DNA of 64,000 nt from Bufo bufo (GCF_905171765.1 NC_053390.1:303622622-303686621), one strand, 5' to 3'. Shown: positions 41,205-52,989, numbered from the stretch's first letter. Made by a program: numbers and translations. Notes: generated from the sequence alone by a model not told the origin.

Positions 41205-42714
41205 TTAACCACTTCAGCCCCCCTAGCTTAAACCCCCTTAATGACCAGACCACTTTTTACAATTCTGCACTACACTATTTTCACGGTTTATTGCTCGGTC
41301 ATACAATTTATCACCCAAATGAATTTTACCTCCTTTTCTTCTCACTAATAGAGCTTTCATTTGGTGGTATTTCATTGCTGCTGACATTTTAACTTTTTTT
41401 GATATTAATCGAAATTGACCGAAATTTTTACAAAAAAATGACAATTTTTCACTTTCGGTTGTAAAATTTTTCAAATAAAACTACATTTCTATATAAATTT
41501 TTCTCTAAATTTATTGTTCTACATGTCTTTGATAAAGTATATTTATTGGTTTGGGTAAAAGTTATAGCGTTTACAAACTATGGTACAAAAATGTGAATTT
41601 CTGCATTTTTAAGCAGCTCTGACTTTCTGAGCACCTGTCATGTTTCCTGAGGTTCTACAATGCCCAGACAGTAAAAACACCCTAAAAATGACCCCATTTC
41701 GGAAAGTAGACACCCTAAGGTATTCGCTGATGGGCATAGTGAGTTCATGGAAGTTTTTATTTTTTGTCACAAGTTAGCGGAAAATTATTATTTTTTTTTT
41801 TCTTACAAAGTCTCATATTCCACTAACTTGTGACAAAAAAATAAAATTTTACATGAACTTACCATACCCCTCATGGAATAACTTGGGGTGTCTTCTTTCC
41901 AAAATGGGGTCACTTGTGGGGTATTTATACTGACCTGGCATTTTAGGGGCCCTAAAGCGTGAGAAGTCTGGAATCCAAATGCGCAAAAAATGCCCTGTGA
42001 AATCGTAAAGATTTGGGCCCCTTTGCGCACCTAGGCTGCAAAAAAGTGTCACACATGTGGTATCGCCGTACTCAGAAGAAGTAGGGCAATGTGTTTTGGG
42101 GTGTATTTTTACATATACCCATGCTAGGTGAGAGAAATATCTTTGTAAAAGTCAACTTTTCCATTTTTTTTATGCAAAGTTGTCATTTTAGAGAGATATT
42201 TCTCTCACTCAGCATGGGTATATGTAAAAAGACACCCCAAAACACATTGCCCTACTTCTCCTGAGTACGGCGATACCACATGTGTGACACTTTTTTGCAG
42301 CCTAGGTGGGCAAAAGCGCCCAAATTCCTTTTAGGAGGGCATTTTTAGACATTTGGATTCCAGACTTCTTCTCACGCTTTAGGGCCCCTAAAATGCCAGG
42401 GCAGTATAAATACCCCACATGTGACCCGATTTTGGAAAGAAGACACCCCAAGGTATTCCGTGAGGGGCATGGCGAGTTCATAGAAGTTTTTTTTTTTTGG
42501 CACAAGTTAGCGGAAATTGATTTTTTTTTGTTTTTTCTCACAAAGTCTCCCTTTCCGCTAACTTGTGACAAAAAGTTCAATCTTTCATGGACTCAATATG
42601 CCCCTCAGCGAATACCTTGGGGTGTCTTCTTTCCGAAATGGGGTCATTTGTGGGGTGTTTGTACTGCCCTGGCATTTTAGGGGCCCTAAAGCGTGAGAAG
42701 AAGTCTGGAATATA

Positions 42715-43653
42715 CAGTACAGACCAAAAGTTTGGACACACCTTCTCATTCAAAGAGTTTTCTTTATTTTCATGACTATGAAGGCATCAAAACTATGAAT
42801 TAACACATGTGGAATTATATACATAACAAACAAGTGTGAAACAACTGAAAATATGTCATATTCTAGGTTCTTCAAAGTAGACACCTTTTGCTTTGATTAC
42901 TGCTTTGCACACTCTTGGCATTCTCTTGATGAGCTTCAAGAGGTAGTCCCCTGAAATGGTCTTCCAACAGTCTTGAAGGAGTTCGCAGAGATGCTTAGCA
43001 CTTGTTGGCCCTTTTGCCTTCACTCTGCGGTCCAGCTCACCCCAGACCATCTCGATTGGGTTCAGGTCCGGTGACTGTGGAGGCCAGGTCATCTGGCGCA
43101 GCACCCCATCACTCTCCTTCATGGTCAAATAGCCCTTACTTTCAAAGTTTTCTAAATTTTTCGGCTGACTGACTGACCTTCATTTCTTAATATAATGTTG
43201 GCCACTCGTTTTTCTTTATTTAGCTGCTTTTTTCTTGCCATAATACAAATTATAACAGTCTATTCAGTAGGACTATCAGCTGTGTATCCACCTGACTTCT
43301 CCTCAACGCCACTGATGGTCCCAACCCCATTTATAAGGCAAGAAATCCCACTTATTAAACCTGACAGGGCACACCTGTGAAGTGAAAACCATTTCAGGGG
43401 ACTACCTCTTGAAGCTCATCAAGAGAATGCCAAGAGTGTGCAAAGCAGTAATCAAAGCAAAAGGTGGCTACTTTGAAGAACCTAGAATATGACATATTTT
43501 CAGTTGTTTCACACTTGTTTGTTATGTATATAATTCCACATGTGTTAATTCATAGTTTTGATGCCTTCAGTGTGAATCTACAATTTTCATAGTCATGAAA
43601 ATAATGAAAACTCTTTGAATGAGAAGGTGTGTCCAAACTTTTGGTCTGTACTG
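42715..43653. mobile_element. internally deleted Tc1 derivative, copy 2
   Basis: Same structure as 9765-10691, with identical ends and the same internal deletion, flanked by TA (42713-42714 and 43654-43655). It interrupts family A sequence. The uninterrupted site is visible at 24941-24960, where CTGGAATATAAATGTC has a single copy of the target. Confidence 0.92.
42856..43241 (-). pseudogene. Tc1-like transposase remnant in copy 2
   Basis: N-terminal start (ATG at 43241-43239) and C-terminal part with [15 protein letters not shown] are joined as in the copy at 9926-10311. The catalytic Asp residues are deleted. It cannot make an enzyme. Confidence 0.8.
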
Positions 43654-44277
43654 TAAATGTCTAAAAAAATTTACGCATTTGGATTCCGTGAGGGGTATCG
43701 TGAGTTCATGTGAGATTTTCTTTTTTGTCACAAGTTAGTGGAATATGAGACTTTGTAAGAAAAAACAAAAACAAAAAAATCAATTTCCGCTAAAATCTTC
43801 TATGAACTCGCCATGCCCCTCAAAAGTGATCTTTTTATAGCGCCGCAGCGATTTTACTGTGTTTTTGCAGTGATCAGAAAAAAAAAAATTCTGTCACTGC
43901 GGTGGGGCAGACTGAACGCAAGTGTGCGCACAAGATCAGGCCTGATCGGGCGAACACTGCGTTTTTTGTAGAGCCTGTAGAACATGTCCTATTCTTGTCC
44001 GCAATTGCGGACAAGAAAAGGCATTTTCTATATAGTTCTGGCAATGTGCGGATCCGCAAAATGCGGAAAGCACATTGCCGGTGTCCGTGTTTTGCGGATC
44101 CGCGGTGTCCGTGTTTTGCGGATCCGTGGATCCGCAAAACACATACGGACGTCTGAATGGAGCCTTAATGACAGGGGGGTGATCAGGGAGTCTATATGGG
44201 GTGATCAGGGGTTAATAAGTGACAGGGGGGGGTGTAGTGTAGTGGTGTTTGGTGCTACTTTACAGAGCTGCCTGTGT

Positions 44278-44514
44278 CCTCTGGTGGTCGATCCAAGCAA
44301 AAGGGACCACCAGAGGACCAGGTAGCAGGTATATTAGACGCTGTTAACAAAACAGCGTCTAATATACCTTTCAGAGGTTAAAAAAAATCGCATCTACAGC
44401 CTGCCAGCGAATGATCGCCGCTGGCAGGCTGTAGATCAACTTGCTTACCTTTCGATCCTGTGAACGCGCGCTCCTGTGTGCGCGCGTTCACAGGAAATCT
44501 CGCGTCTCGCGAGA
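44278..44514. other. chain of five hairpins, family A
   Basis: Stems are at 44278-44316, 44327-44369, 44392-44436, 44457-44494 and 44498-44514, all near-perfect and separated by only a few bases. The same set is at 27766-28015. Confidence 0.88.
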
Positions 44515-44595
44515 TGACACGCTGGCGCGTCAAGGAGGAATGAATCGACCGCCTCCGGAACGCAATCCTGCGTTTGGCGGTCCGGAGGCGGTTAA

Positions 44596-44983
44596 AAAAT
44601 CTGCGCTTGCCACTGTCACAGCGATATATAATAGTAAATCAGCCGATTTATTGGGTCCGTGAGACCTACCTATTTTTTTTGCTGAAAAAACACTGTACTT
44701 GCCACCTTCACAGTAATTTATAATAGTTAATCAGCTAGTTGGTGAGACCTACCTATGTTTTGGGTGAATAAACACTGTACTTGCCATCGTCACAGGGTTG
44801 TAAAATAGTTAATTATCCAGATAATTGGGTTGGTGAGACCTATTTTTTGGGGTGAATAAACACTTGCCAGCGTCACATGGATATATAATAGTTAGTCATA
44901 TGGTTAAATGGGTCGGTGAGAGCTTCCTATTTTTGGGGGTAAATGAACACTGTACTTGCCACTGTCACAAGGATATATAATAG
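44596..44983. repeat. approximately 85-bp minisatellite, segment 2
   Basis: Four to five units with CACTGTACTTGCCAC and ATATATAATAGTTA. The unit at 44628 reads AATAGTAAATCAGCCG, which is the exact pre-insertion form for the TAA element at 47890. Confidence 0.85.
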
Positions 44984-45009
44984 TTAACCCCTTCCCAACT
45001 ACCATACGG

Positions 45010-45704
45010 CTATATACGTGCGAGCTGCACATAGCCCGTGCAGGTAGCACGTGTATAGATGTCATGACAGCTCTTTAATCCAAGCGCTGCAAAACGCTTG
45101 GATTAAAGCTTCTGCTCCTGCACTGCTGCTGTCACGGACAGCTTACAGTGCAGTAATGGCGGCAAAGGACCAATTAGAGTGTTCCCTTGCCAGCAATCGA
45201 TCCGATTGGTTAGTCTGTGCAGACTAACCAATCGGATCGCGGCAGTGTAAAAGTGCCTGTTCCAGGCTCTGATCTGTGCTCTGCAGATCAGAGCCTGAAA
45301 TCAGGAAATGTGTCCTGGTGCCCCCCGATCTGTATCTTCCCCTGTGCACCTCCAACCACCCCCGTGAGCCCTGCCTCCGCCATCTGTCCCCGCCTGCCCC
45401 TGATGCGGTCCCCCCATCCATGCATTATGCCCCCATGTGCCCCCTACATGCTGGCCGTACCCCCCCTTTCCAGCGCTACCCCCATTTGTGCCACTCACCC
45501 CCGATGTGGTCCCCCTGCTGTATTTGATGGCGGTGGCTCCATTCCTGAGCCGCCTCCATCAGCAGCGAGTGTCAGCTGTATGCTGACACTCTGCTGTAAC
45601 CCCTTAGATGCCGCGGCAGCGGCATGCATGGGATTAATAGAGGGAGGGGGCTCCCTCTCTCAACCATCGGGCTGTCGTGCTGTGATGGCAGCAACCGATG
45701 GTTG
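45010..45704. other. chain of hairpins, family B
   Basis: Stems include 45072-45109 (TTTAATCCAAGCG), about 45116-45152 (CTGCACTG, imperfect), 45198-45239 (CGATCCGATTGGTTAGTC) and 45263-45297 (CAGGCTCTGATCTG). Weaker stems are at 45010-45058 and about 45661-45704. Sequences differ from families A and C, but the arrangement at one end of the element is alike. Confidence 0.75.
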
Positions 45705-45949
45705 CCATGGCAACCAGACGCTTTGCAAAGGCATCCGGTGTTGCCATCTACAGGAAATCTGATTGTAGTATATTTTGCAATGCAAAAGCATTGCAAAGTA
45801 TAGTACAGCCATCAGCCCCACTGGATCTTCAAGATCCAAGTGAGACTTGATTAAAAAAAAAATTGAAAAAAAAAAAAGTAAAAATAAAATAAAATGTAAA
45901 TTAAAAAAATAAATTGCCTTTTCCTATAAAAAAAGAAAAAAAAAGAAAA

Positions 45950-47100
45950 TACACATATTAGGTGTCACTGCGTCCGTAAAGATCGTCTCTATAAATATTT
46001 CACATGATCGACCCCATCCGATAAACACCAAGAAAAATATAAAAAATTCAATAAAAGCCATTTTTGTCACCTTACATCACAAAAAGTGCAACACCGAGCG
46101 ATCAAAAAAGGCGTACATCAAACAAAATAGTACTAATAAAACCATCACCTCATCCTGCAAAAAATGAGACCCTACATAAGAAAATCGCGGAAAAACAAAC
46201 AAAACTATAGCTCTCAGAACATGGAGACAATAAAACATCATTTTTTTAAAATTTCAAATCTGCTATTATTGTGTTAAAGTGAAATAAATAAAAAAAAGTG
46301 TACATATTAGGTATCTCCGCGTCCGTAACAACATGCTCGATAAAAATATCACATGACCTAACCCCTCAGGTAAACACCGTAAAAAAAAAAACATTGCCAA
46401 AAAAAAAACATTTTTGGCACCTTACATCACAAAAAGTGCAACACCAAGCGATCAAAAAGGCGTATGCCCCCCAAAATAGTACCAGTCAAACCGTCACCTC
46501 ATTCCGCAAAAAATGATACCCTATTTAAGACAATTGCCCAAAAAATAAAAAAGCTATGGCTTTCAGACTATGGAGACACTAAAACATAATTTTTTTTGTT
46601 TCAAAAATGCTATTATTGTGTAAAACTTAAATAAGAAAAATTATACATATTAGGTATTGCCACATCCGTAACAATCTGCTCTATAAAACTGTCACATGAA
46701 CTAACCCCTCAGATGAATGCTTTAAAAATAAATAAATAAAAACTGTTCCAAAACAGCAAATTTTTTGGTCACCTTGCCCCATAAAGTGTATAAATGAATG
46801 ATCAAAAAATCCTATGTACCCAAAAATGGTTAGCAATAAATCCTCAACTCTTTCTGCAAAAAACGAGCCCCTGCACAAGACGATCGGCAGAAAAATTAAA
46901 AAAATATGGCATTCAGAAAATGGACACACAAAAACATAATTTATTTTTCAAAAATGCTTTATTATGTAAAACTGAAACAAACAAGCAAAGAAAGTAGACA
47001 TATTTGATATCATTGCATCTGAAACAACCTGCTCTATAAAAATAGCAAATGATCTACCCTGTCACATGAATCTTGTAAAAAAAAATTAATAACAAAACGG
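45950..47100. repeat. four tandem units of about 350 bp in family B
   Basis: ACATATTAGGT or a close form recurs near 45952, 46302, 46645 and 46998, each followed by a CCGTAAC-type phrase. This is the inverse of the 13600-14560 array. Open frames here are AT-rich by-products. Confidence 0.75.
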
Positions 47101-47798
47101 TGCCAAAACAGCCATTTTTTGGTTACTTTGCCTCACAAAAAACATATAACAAAAAAACTGGCACCTTATCCCCTAGTTTCCAAAATAGGGTCACTTTTTG
47201 GGAGTTTCTACTGTAAGGGTGTATCAGGGGGGCTTTAAATGGGACATGGCATCTAAAAACCAGTCCAGCAAAATCTGCCTTCCAAAAAACATGCAGCAGT
47301 CCTTTCCTTCTGCTCCCTGCCGTGCACACTTACATCAGTTTAGGACCACATGTGGGGTGTTTCTTTAAACTACAGAATCAGGGTAATAAATATTGAGTTT
47401 TGTTTGGCTGTTAACCCTCAATGTGTTAAAGAAAACATTTTAATAAAATGGAAAATCTGCCAGTGAAATTTAGAAATTTAATCTCCATTTAGCTTTAATT
47501 CTGGTGGAACACCTAAAGGGTTAACAACGTTTGTAAAATCAGTTTTGAGTAACTTGAGGGGTGTAGTTTCTAAAATTTTGGGTAAATTTGGGATTTTTTT
47601 CATAGATAAAGGTGAAATAAATTGACTCAAATTTATGACTATCATGAAGTACAATGTGTCACGAGAAAACAATCTCAGAATGGCTTGGATAAATAAAAGT
47701 GTTCCAAAGCTATTACCACATAAAGTGACGCATGTCAGATTTGTAAATTATGACCTGGACGCTGGGGCATCAATGACCCATGGTCATGAAAGGGTTAA

Positions 47799-47886
47799 TC
47801 ACCCGGTTGATTGGGTTGTTCAGACCTACCTATTTTTTTGGGTGAATAAACACTGTACTTGCCATCGTCACAAGGATATATAATAG
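47799..47886. repeat. approximately 85-bp minisatellite, segment 3
   Basis: A single unit between two transposons (ACCCGGTTGATTGGGTTG to GGATATATAATAG). Confidence 0.85.
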
Positions 47887-47889
47887 TAA

Positions 47890-48387
47890 GGCTACTTTCA
47901 CACCTGCGTTCAGGTGTCCGCTCGTGAGCTCCGTTTGAAGGGGCTCACGAGCGGTCCCGAACGCAGCCGTCCAGCCCTGATGCATTCTCAATGGAGGCGG
48001 ATACACTGAGAATGCATCCGCCTGCCAGCGCTCAGCCTCCGCTCCGCTCAGTGAGCGGACACCTGAACGCTGCTTGCAGCGTTCGGGTGTCCACCTGGCC
48101 GTGCGGAAGCGAGCGGATCCGTCCAGACTTATAATGGAAGTCAATGGGGACGGATCCGCTTGAAGATGACACAGTATGGCTCAATCTTCAAGCGGATCCG
48201 TCCCCCATTGACTTTCAATGTAAAGTCTGAACGGATCCGCTCAGGCTACTTTCAGACTTAGAAAATTTTCTAAGTTATAATGCAGACGGATCCGTTCTGA
48301 ACGGATGCGAACGTCTGCATTATAGGAGCGGATCCGTCTGATGAAACATCAGACGGATCCGCTCCGAACGCTAGTGTGAAAGTAGCC
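47890..48387. mobile_element. TAA-target MITE (GGCTAC family), copy 1
   Basis: GGCTACTTTCACACCTGCG at the left and CTAGTGTGAAAGTAGCC at the right are inverted, flanked by TAA (47887-47889 and 48388-48390) in the minisatellite. The interior is palindromic, with many CGGATCCG words. The TAA duplication and short ends fit a PIF/Harbinger-type MITE. Confidence 0.82.
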
Positions 48388-49010
48388 TAAATCAGCCGGT
48401 TAAGGCTACTTTCACACTAGCGTTCGGGGCTCCGCTTGTGAGTTCCGTTTGAAGGCTCTCACAAGCGGCCCCGAACGGATCCGTCCAGCCCTAATGCATT
48501 CTGAGCGGATCCGCATCCACTCAGAATGCATTAGTTTGGCACCGTTTGTCCTCCGCTCAGCAGGCGGACACCTGAACGCAGCTTGCAGCGTTCGGGTGTC
48601 CGCCTGGCCGTGCGGAGGCAAACGGATCCGTCCAGACTTACAATGTAAGTCCTCATGTACACGACCGTTGTGTGCATCCGTGGCCGTTGTGCCGTTTTCC
48701 GTTTTTTTTCGCGGACCCATTGACTTTCAATGGGTCCGTGGAAAAATCGGAAAATGCACCGTTTTGCAGCCGAGACCGTGATCCGTGTATCCTGTCCGTC
48801 AAAAAAATATGACCTGTCCTATTTTTTTGACGGACAACGGTTCACGGACCCATTGACTTGAATGAGTCCGTGAAAGAACACGGATGCACACAAGATTGGC
48901 ATCCGTGTCCGTGATCCGTGGCCGTAGGTTACTTTCATACAGACGGATCCAAAGATCCGTCTGCATCAAAGCTTTTTCAGATCTAAGTTTTCACTTCGTG
49001 AAAACTCAGA

Positions 49011-50009
49011 TCCGACAGTATATTCTAACACAGAAGCGTTCCCATGGTGATGGGGACGCTTCTAGTTAGAATACACTACAAACTGTGTACAAGACTGCCC
49101 CCTGCTGCCTGGCAGCACCCGATCTCTTACAGGGGGCCGTGATCAGCACAATTAACCCCTTAATTTTAATTGTACTATCATATCCCCCTGTAAGAGATCA
49201 GGGCTGCCAGGCAGCAAGGGGCAGCCCCCCCCCCCCTCCCCAGTTTGAATATCATTGGTGGCCAGTGCGGCCCCCTCCCTCCCTCTATTGTAATAATTCG
49301 TTGGTGGCACAGTGTGCGCCCCCCATCGGCCCCCCCTCCCTCTATAGCATTAACAACATTGGTGGCCAGTGTGCGGCCTCCCATCTCCCCCCCCCCATCA
49401 TTGGTGGCAGCGGAGTTCCGATCGGAGTCCCAGTTTAATCGCTGGGGCTCCGATCGGTAACCATGGCAACCAGGACGCTACTACAGTCCTGGTTGCCATG
49501 GTTACTTAGCAATAGTACAATAGTAGAAGATTCATACTTACCTGGCTGCTGCGATGTTCGTGTCCGGCCGGGAGCTCCTCCTACTGGTAAGTGATAGGTC
49601 TGTGCAGCGCATTGCTAAATGAACTGTCACTTACCAGTAGGAGGAGCTCCCGGCCGGACACAGACATCGCAGCTCCCAGGTAAGTATGAATCTTTTACTA
49701 TTGTACTATTGCTAGTAACCCGCTGCCACCAATGATCGGGGGGGGGGGGGGGGAGATGGGAGGCCGCACACTGGCCACCAATGTTGTTAATGCTATAGAG
49801 GGAGGGGGGGCCGATGGGGGGCGCACACTGTGCCACCAACGATTTATTACAATAGAGGGAGGAAGGGGGGTGGCGCACGCTGAGCCACCAACGATTTATT
49901 ACAATAGAGGGAGGAAGGGGGGGGGCGCACACTGTGCCACCAACGATTTATTACAATAGAGGGAGGAAGGGGGGGGCGCACACTGTGCCACCAACGAATT
50001 ATTACAAAA

Positions 50010-50070
<61 letters not shown>

Positions 50071-50397
50071 CGGGGGCGCACACTGTGCCACCAACGATTT
50101 ATTACAATAGAGGGAGGAAGGGGGGGGGCCGCACTGGCCACCAATGATATTCAAACTGGGGAGGGGGGTCTGCCCCCTGCTGCCTGGCAGCCCTGATCTC
50201 TTACAGGGGATATGATAGTACAATTAACCCCTTCAGGTGCGGCACCTGAGGGTTAATTGTGCTGATCACGGCCCCCTAAAAGAGATCGGATGCTGCTAGG
50301 CAGCAGGGGGCAGTCATGTACACAGTTTGTAGTATATTCTAACTAGAAGCGTCCCCATCACCATGGGAAGGCCTCTGTGTTAGAATATACTGTCGGA
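49011..50397. repeat. 1.39-kb imperfect palindrome
   Basis: TCCGACAGTATATTCTAAC at the left returns as its inverse at the right. The arms pair through GATGGGGACGCTTC, CTGCCTGGCAGC and CCGGCCGGGAGCTCC, meeting at a 32-base centre (49595-49626). The right arm has extra 60-odd-bp units (ATTACAATAGAGGGAGG) and a long poly(G). Part of the left arm recurs at 52582-52785. Pro-rich open frames here are by-products of G/C runs. Confidence 0.85.
50010..50070 (+). repeat. 61-base poly(G) run
   Basis: An unbroken run of 61 G in the right arm of the palindrome. It would form G-quadruplexes and slip during replication, and the length may be wrong in the assembly. Confidence 0.95.
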
Positions 50398-51091
50398 AAT
50401 GAGGTTTCACGATCTAACTCATATCCGACAGTATATTCTAACATAGAGGCGTTCCCATGGTGATGGGGACGCTTCAAGTTAAAATATACCATCGGATTGG
50501 AGAAAACTCCGATCCGATGGTATAAAAGGGACTCCAGACTTTACATTGAAAGTCAATGGGGACGGATCCGTTTGAAATGGCACCATATTGTGTCAACGTC
50601 AAACGGATCCGTCCCCATTGACTTGCATTTTAATTCAGGACGGATCCGTTTGGCTCCGCACGGCCAGGCGGACACCAAAACAACTTTTTTTTTCATGTCC
50701 GTGGATCCTCCAAAAATCAAGGAAGACCCACGGACGAAAAAACGGACACGGATCACGGACCTACGGACCCCGTATTTTGCGGACCGTGAAAAAAAACGTC
50801 CGTGTGCATGAGGCCTAAGTCAATGGGGACGGATCCGTTTGAAGTTGACACAATATGGCTCAATTTTCAAACGGATCCGTCCCCCATTGACTTTCAATGT
50901 AAAGTCAAAACGGATCCGATTGCATCATCATGAACAAAACAAAAAAATAATAATATTTTTTATTTTTTTTGTTCATGGTAATGCAAACGGATCCGTTCTG
51001 AACGGATCTAAGCGTTTGCATTATAGGTGCGGATCCGTCTGTGCAGATACCAGACGGATCCGCACCTAACGCAGGTGTGAAAGTAGCCTAA

Positions 51092-51257
51092 TTGAGTCGT
51101 CGAGAACGACCTCTTTTTTGGGGTGATTAAACACTGTACATGACACCATCACAGGGCTATATAATAGTTAATCAGCCGGTTCATTCGTGGGTGAGACCTA
51201 CCTATTTTTTGGGTGAATAAACACTGTACTTGCCATTGTCATAGGGATATATAATAG
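51092..51257. repeat. approximately 85-bp minisatellite, segment 4
   Basis: About two units ending GGATATATAATAG before TTAA at 51258-51261, where a further element begins. Confidence 0.8.
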
Positions 51258-51261
51258 TTAA

Positions 51262-51688
51262 AGGGGTTATCCGACTTAAATAAATCTATTCTAATTGCAT
51301 TTATTGTAGACCAGTGAAAGATTCTTAAAATCGCTTTCATAACCTATCTATCACTATTTGGCCAGTTCAGTTCTGGGTCATGTGACGCCCGACGTCAGCA
51401 AGCCTGCTCTGCTGATGACGTTTCGTTTACAAGCTTCTCCCTGCTTGAGGGATGTCCAGGCTCTGTAAACGAAACGTCAGAGCCTCTGGTGCCCTCCCCC
51501 CTCCAGCTCTTCTCACTGCCTCGGCTCTGCTCTGCTGATGACATTTCGTTTACAGCCGTCTCCCTGCTTGAGGGAGTGTCCAGGCTCTGTAAACGAAACG
51601 TCAGAGCCTCTGGTATGCCATCGCTCATGTGCAGTACATACCAGAGCCGAGTGATCTCTTTGTCCCTCCTGCATTCACTGGGGCAGAG
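51262..51688. mobile_element. left part of a TTAA-type MITE
   Basis: AGGGGTTATCCGACTTAAAT follows TTAA and resembles MITE ends. A repeated phrase GGCTCTGTAAACGAAACGTC occurs at 51470 and 51590. No right end is found before the VNTR. Confidence 0.5.
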
Positions 51689-52581
51689 CATGCTACACAC
51701 AGCTCTGCTACATGCTACAACACAGCTCTGCTACATGCTACACACAGCTCTGCTACAAGCTATACTAGCTCTGCTACAAGCTACACACAGCTCTGCTACA
51801 TGCAACACACAGCTCTGCTACATGCTACACACAGCTCTGCTACATGCTATACTAGCTCTGCTACATGCTACACACAGCTCTGCTACATGCTACACACAGC
51901 TCTGCTACATGCTGCACACAGCTCTGCTACATGCTATACTAGCTCTGCTACATGCTACACCAGCTCTTCTACATGCTACACACAGCTCTGCTACATGCTA
52001 CACACAGCTCTGCTACATGCTATACTAGCTCTGCTACATGCTACACACAGCTCTGCTACATGCTACACACAGCTCTGCTACATTCTATACTAGCTCTGCT
52101 ACATGCTACACACAGCTCTGCTACATGCTATACTAGCTCTGCTACATGCTACACACAGCTCTGCTACATGCTATACAGCTCTGCTACATGCTACACACAG
52201 CTCTGCTACATGCTATACTAGCTCTGCTACATGCTACAACACCGCTCTGCTACATGCTATACTAGCCTCTGCTACATGCTACACACAGCTCTGCTACATG
52301 CTATACTAGCTCTGCTACATGCTATACTAGCTCTGCTACATGCTACAACAGCTCTGCTACATGCTATACTAGCTGCTACATGCTATGCTAGCTCTGCAAC
52401 ATGCTACACACAGCTCTGCAACATGCTATACTAGCTCTGCTACATGCTACACACAGCTCTGCTACATGCTACACACAGCTCTGCTACATGCTACACCACT
52501 CTGCTACATGCTATACTAGCTCTGCTACATGCTACACACAGCTCTGCTACATGCTATACTACTCTGCTACATGCTACACAC
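51689..52581. repeat. VNTR of 21- and 22-bp units (about 41 copies)
   Basis: Two unit forms alternate: ACATGCTACACACAGCTCTG plus CT (22 bp), and ACATGCTATACTAGCTCTG plus CT (21 bp). Open frames over 60-180 codons (LLHATHSSATCYT type) come from the period and are not genes. Confidence 0.95.
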
Positions 52582-52789
52582 ATGGTGATGGGACGCTTCT
52601 AGTTAGAATACACTACAAACTGTGTACAAGACTGCCCCCTGTGCTGCCTGGCAGCACCCGATCTCTTACAGGGGGCCGTGATCAGCACAATTAACCCCTT
52701 AATTTTAATTGTACTATCATATCCCCCTGTAAAGATCAGGCTGCCAGGCAGCAAGTGGGCAGACCCCCCCCCCTCCCGCCAGTTTTGAA
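52582..52789. repeat. copy of the palindrome left arm (49055-49250)
   Basis: GGTGATGGGACGCTTCTAG through CAGGCTGCCAGGCAGC repeats the arm nearly unchanged and runs into gap 2. Confidence 0.85.
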
Positions 52790-52989
52790 NNNNNNNNNNN
52801 NNNNNNNNNNNNNNNNNNNNNNNNNNNNNNNNNNNNNNNNNNNNNNNNNNNNNNNNNNNNNNNNNNNNNNNNNNNNNNNNNNNNNNNNNNNNNNNNNNNN
52901 NNNNNNNNNNNNNNNNNNNNNNNNNNNNNNNNNNNNNNNNNNNNNNNNNNNNNNNNNNNNNNNNNNNNNNNNNNNNNNNNNNNNNNNNN
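52790..52989. other. assembly gap 2 (200 N)
   Basis: Exactly 200 undetermined bases between a palindrome-arm copy and a hAT transposase coding region. Confidence 0.99.

Larger units (their letters stand above)
41209..44591. mobile_element. TTAA-target element, family A, most complete copy
   Basis: Starts CCACTTCAGCCCCCC after TTAA (41205-41208) and ends GGTCCGGAGGCGG before TTAA (44592-44595), inside the minisatellite. It holds palindromic blocks around GGGGTGTCTTCTTTCC and CACAAGTTAGCGG, a nested Tc1 derivative (42715-43653), one satellite-type unit near 44150 and the terminal hairpin chain. No transposase is present. Confidence 0.8.
44988..47794. mobile_element. TTAA-target element, family B (related to family C, inverted)
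   Basis: The left end CCCCTTCCCAACTACC and right end GGTCATGAAAGGG are flanked by TTAA at 44984-44987 and 47795-47798. Collapsing the duplication restores the minisatellite phrase ATAGTTAATCA. It contains a hairpin-rich end on the left, then AT-rich tandem units. No transposase is present. Confidence 0.82.
48649..50815. mobile_element. TAA-target element (GGCC end family), nested
   Basis: GTCCTCATGTACACGACCG and CGTGTGCATGAGGCC are flanked by TAA (48646-48648 and 50816-50818). Collapsing gives CAATGTAAGTCAATGGGG, the host MITE sequence. It is the same family as 6547-6909. It in turn carries the palindrome at 49011-50397 and neighbouring repeats. Confidence 0.78.
48404..51088. mobile_element. 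TAA-target MITE (GGCTAC family), copy 2, with nested insertions
   Basis: GGCTACTTTCACACTAGCG and GGTGTGAAAGTAGCC ends are flanked by TAA (48401-48403 and 51089-51091). Collapsing the target restores GCCGGTTAATTGAGTCG of the minisatellite. Its own sequence occupies 48404-48648 and 50816-51088; the rest is nested. Confidence 0.82.

Noticed and set aside
49085..50223. Pro-rich proteins near the palindrome
   Set aside because: They arise from C/G homopolymer runs and inverted arms; no codon structure or known domain.
51489..52694. Ser/Thr/Leu/Ala/Cys-rich proteins of up to 179 codons
   Set aside because: Pure translation of a 21/22-bp VNTR in successive frames.
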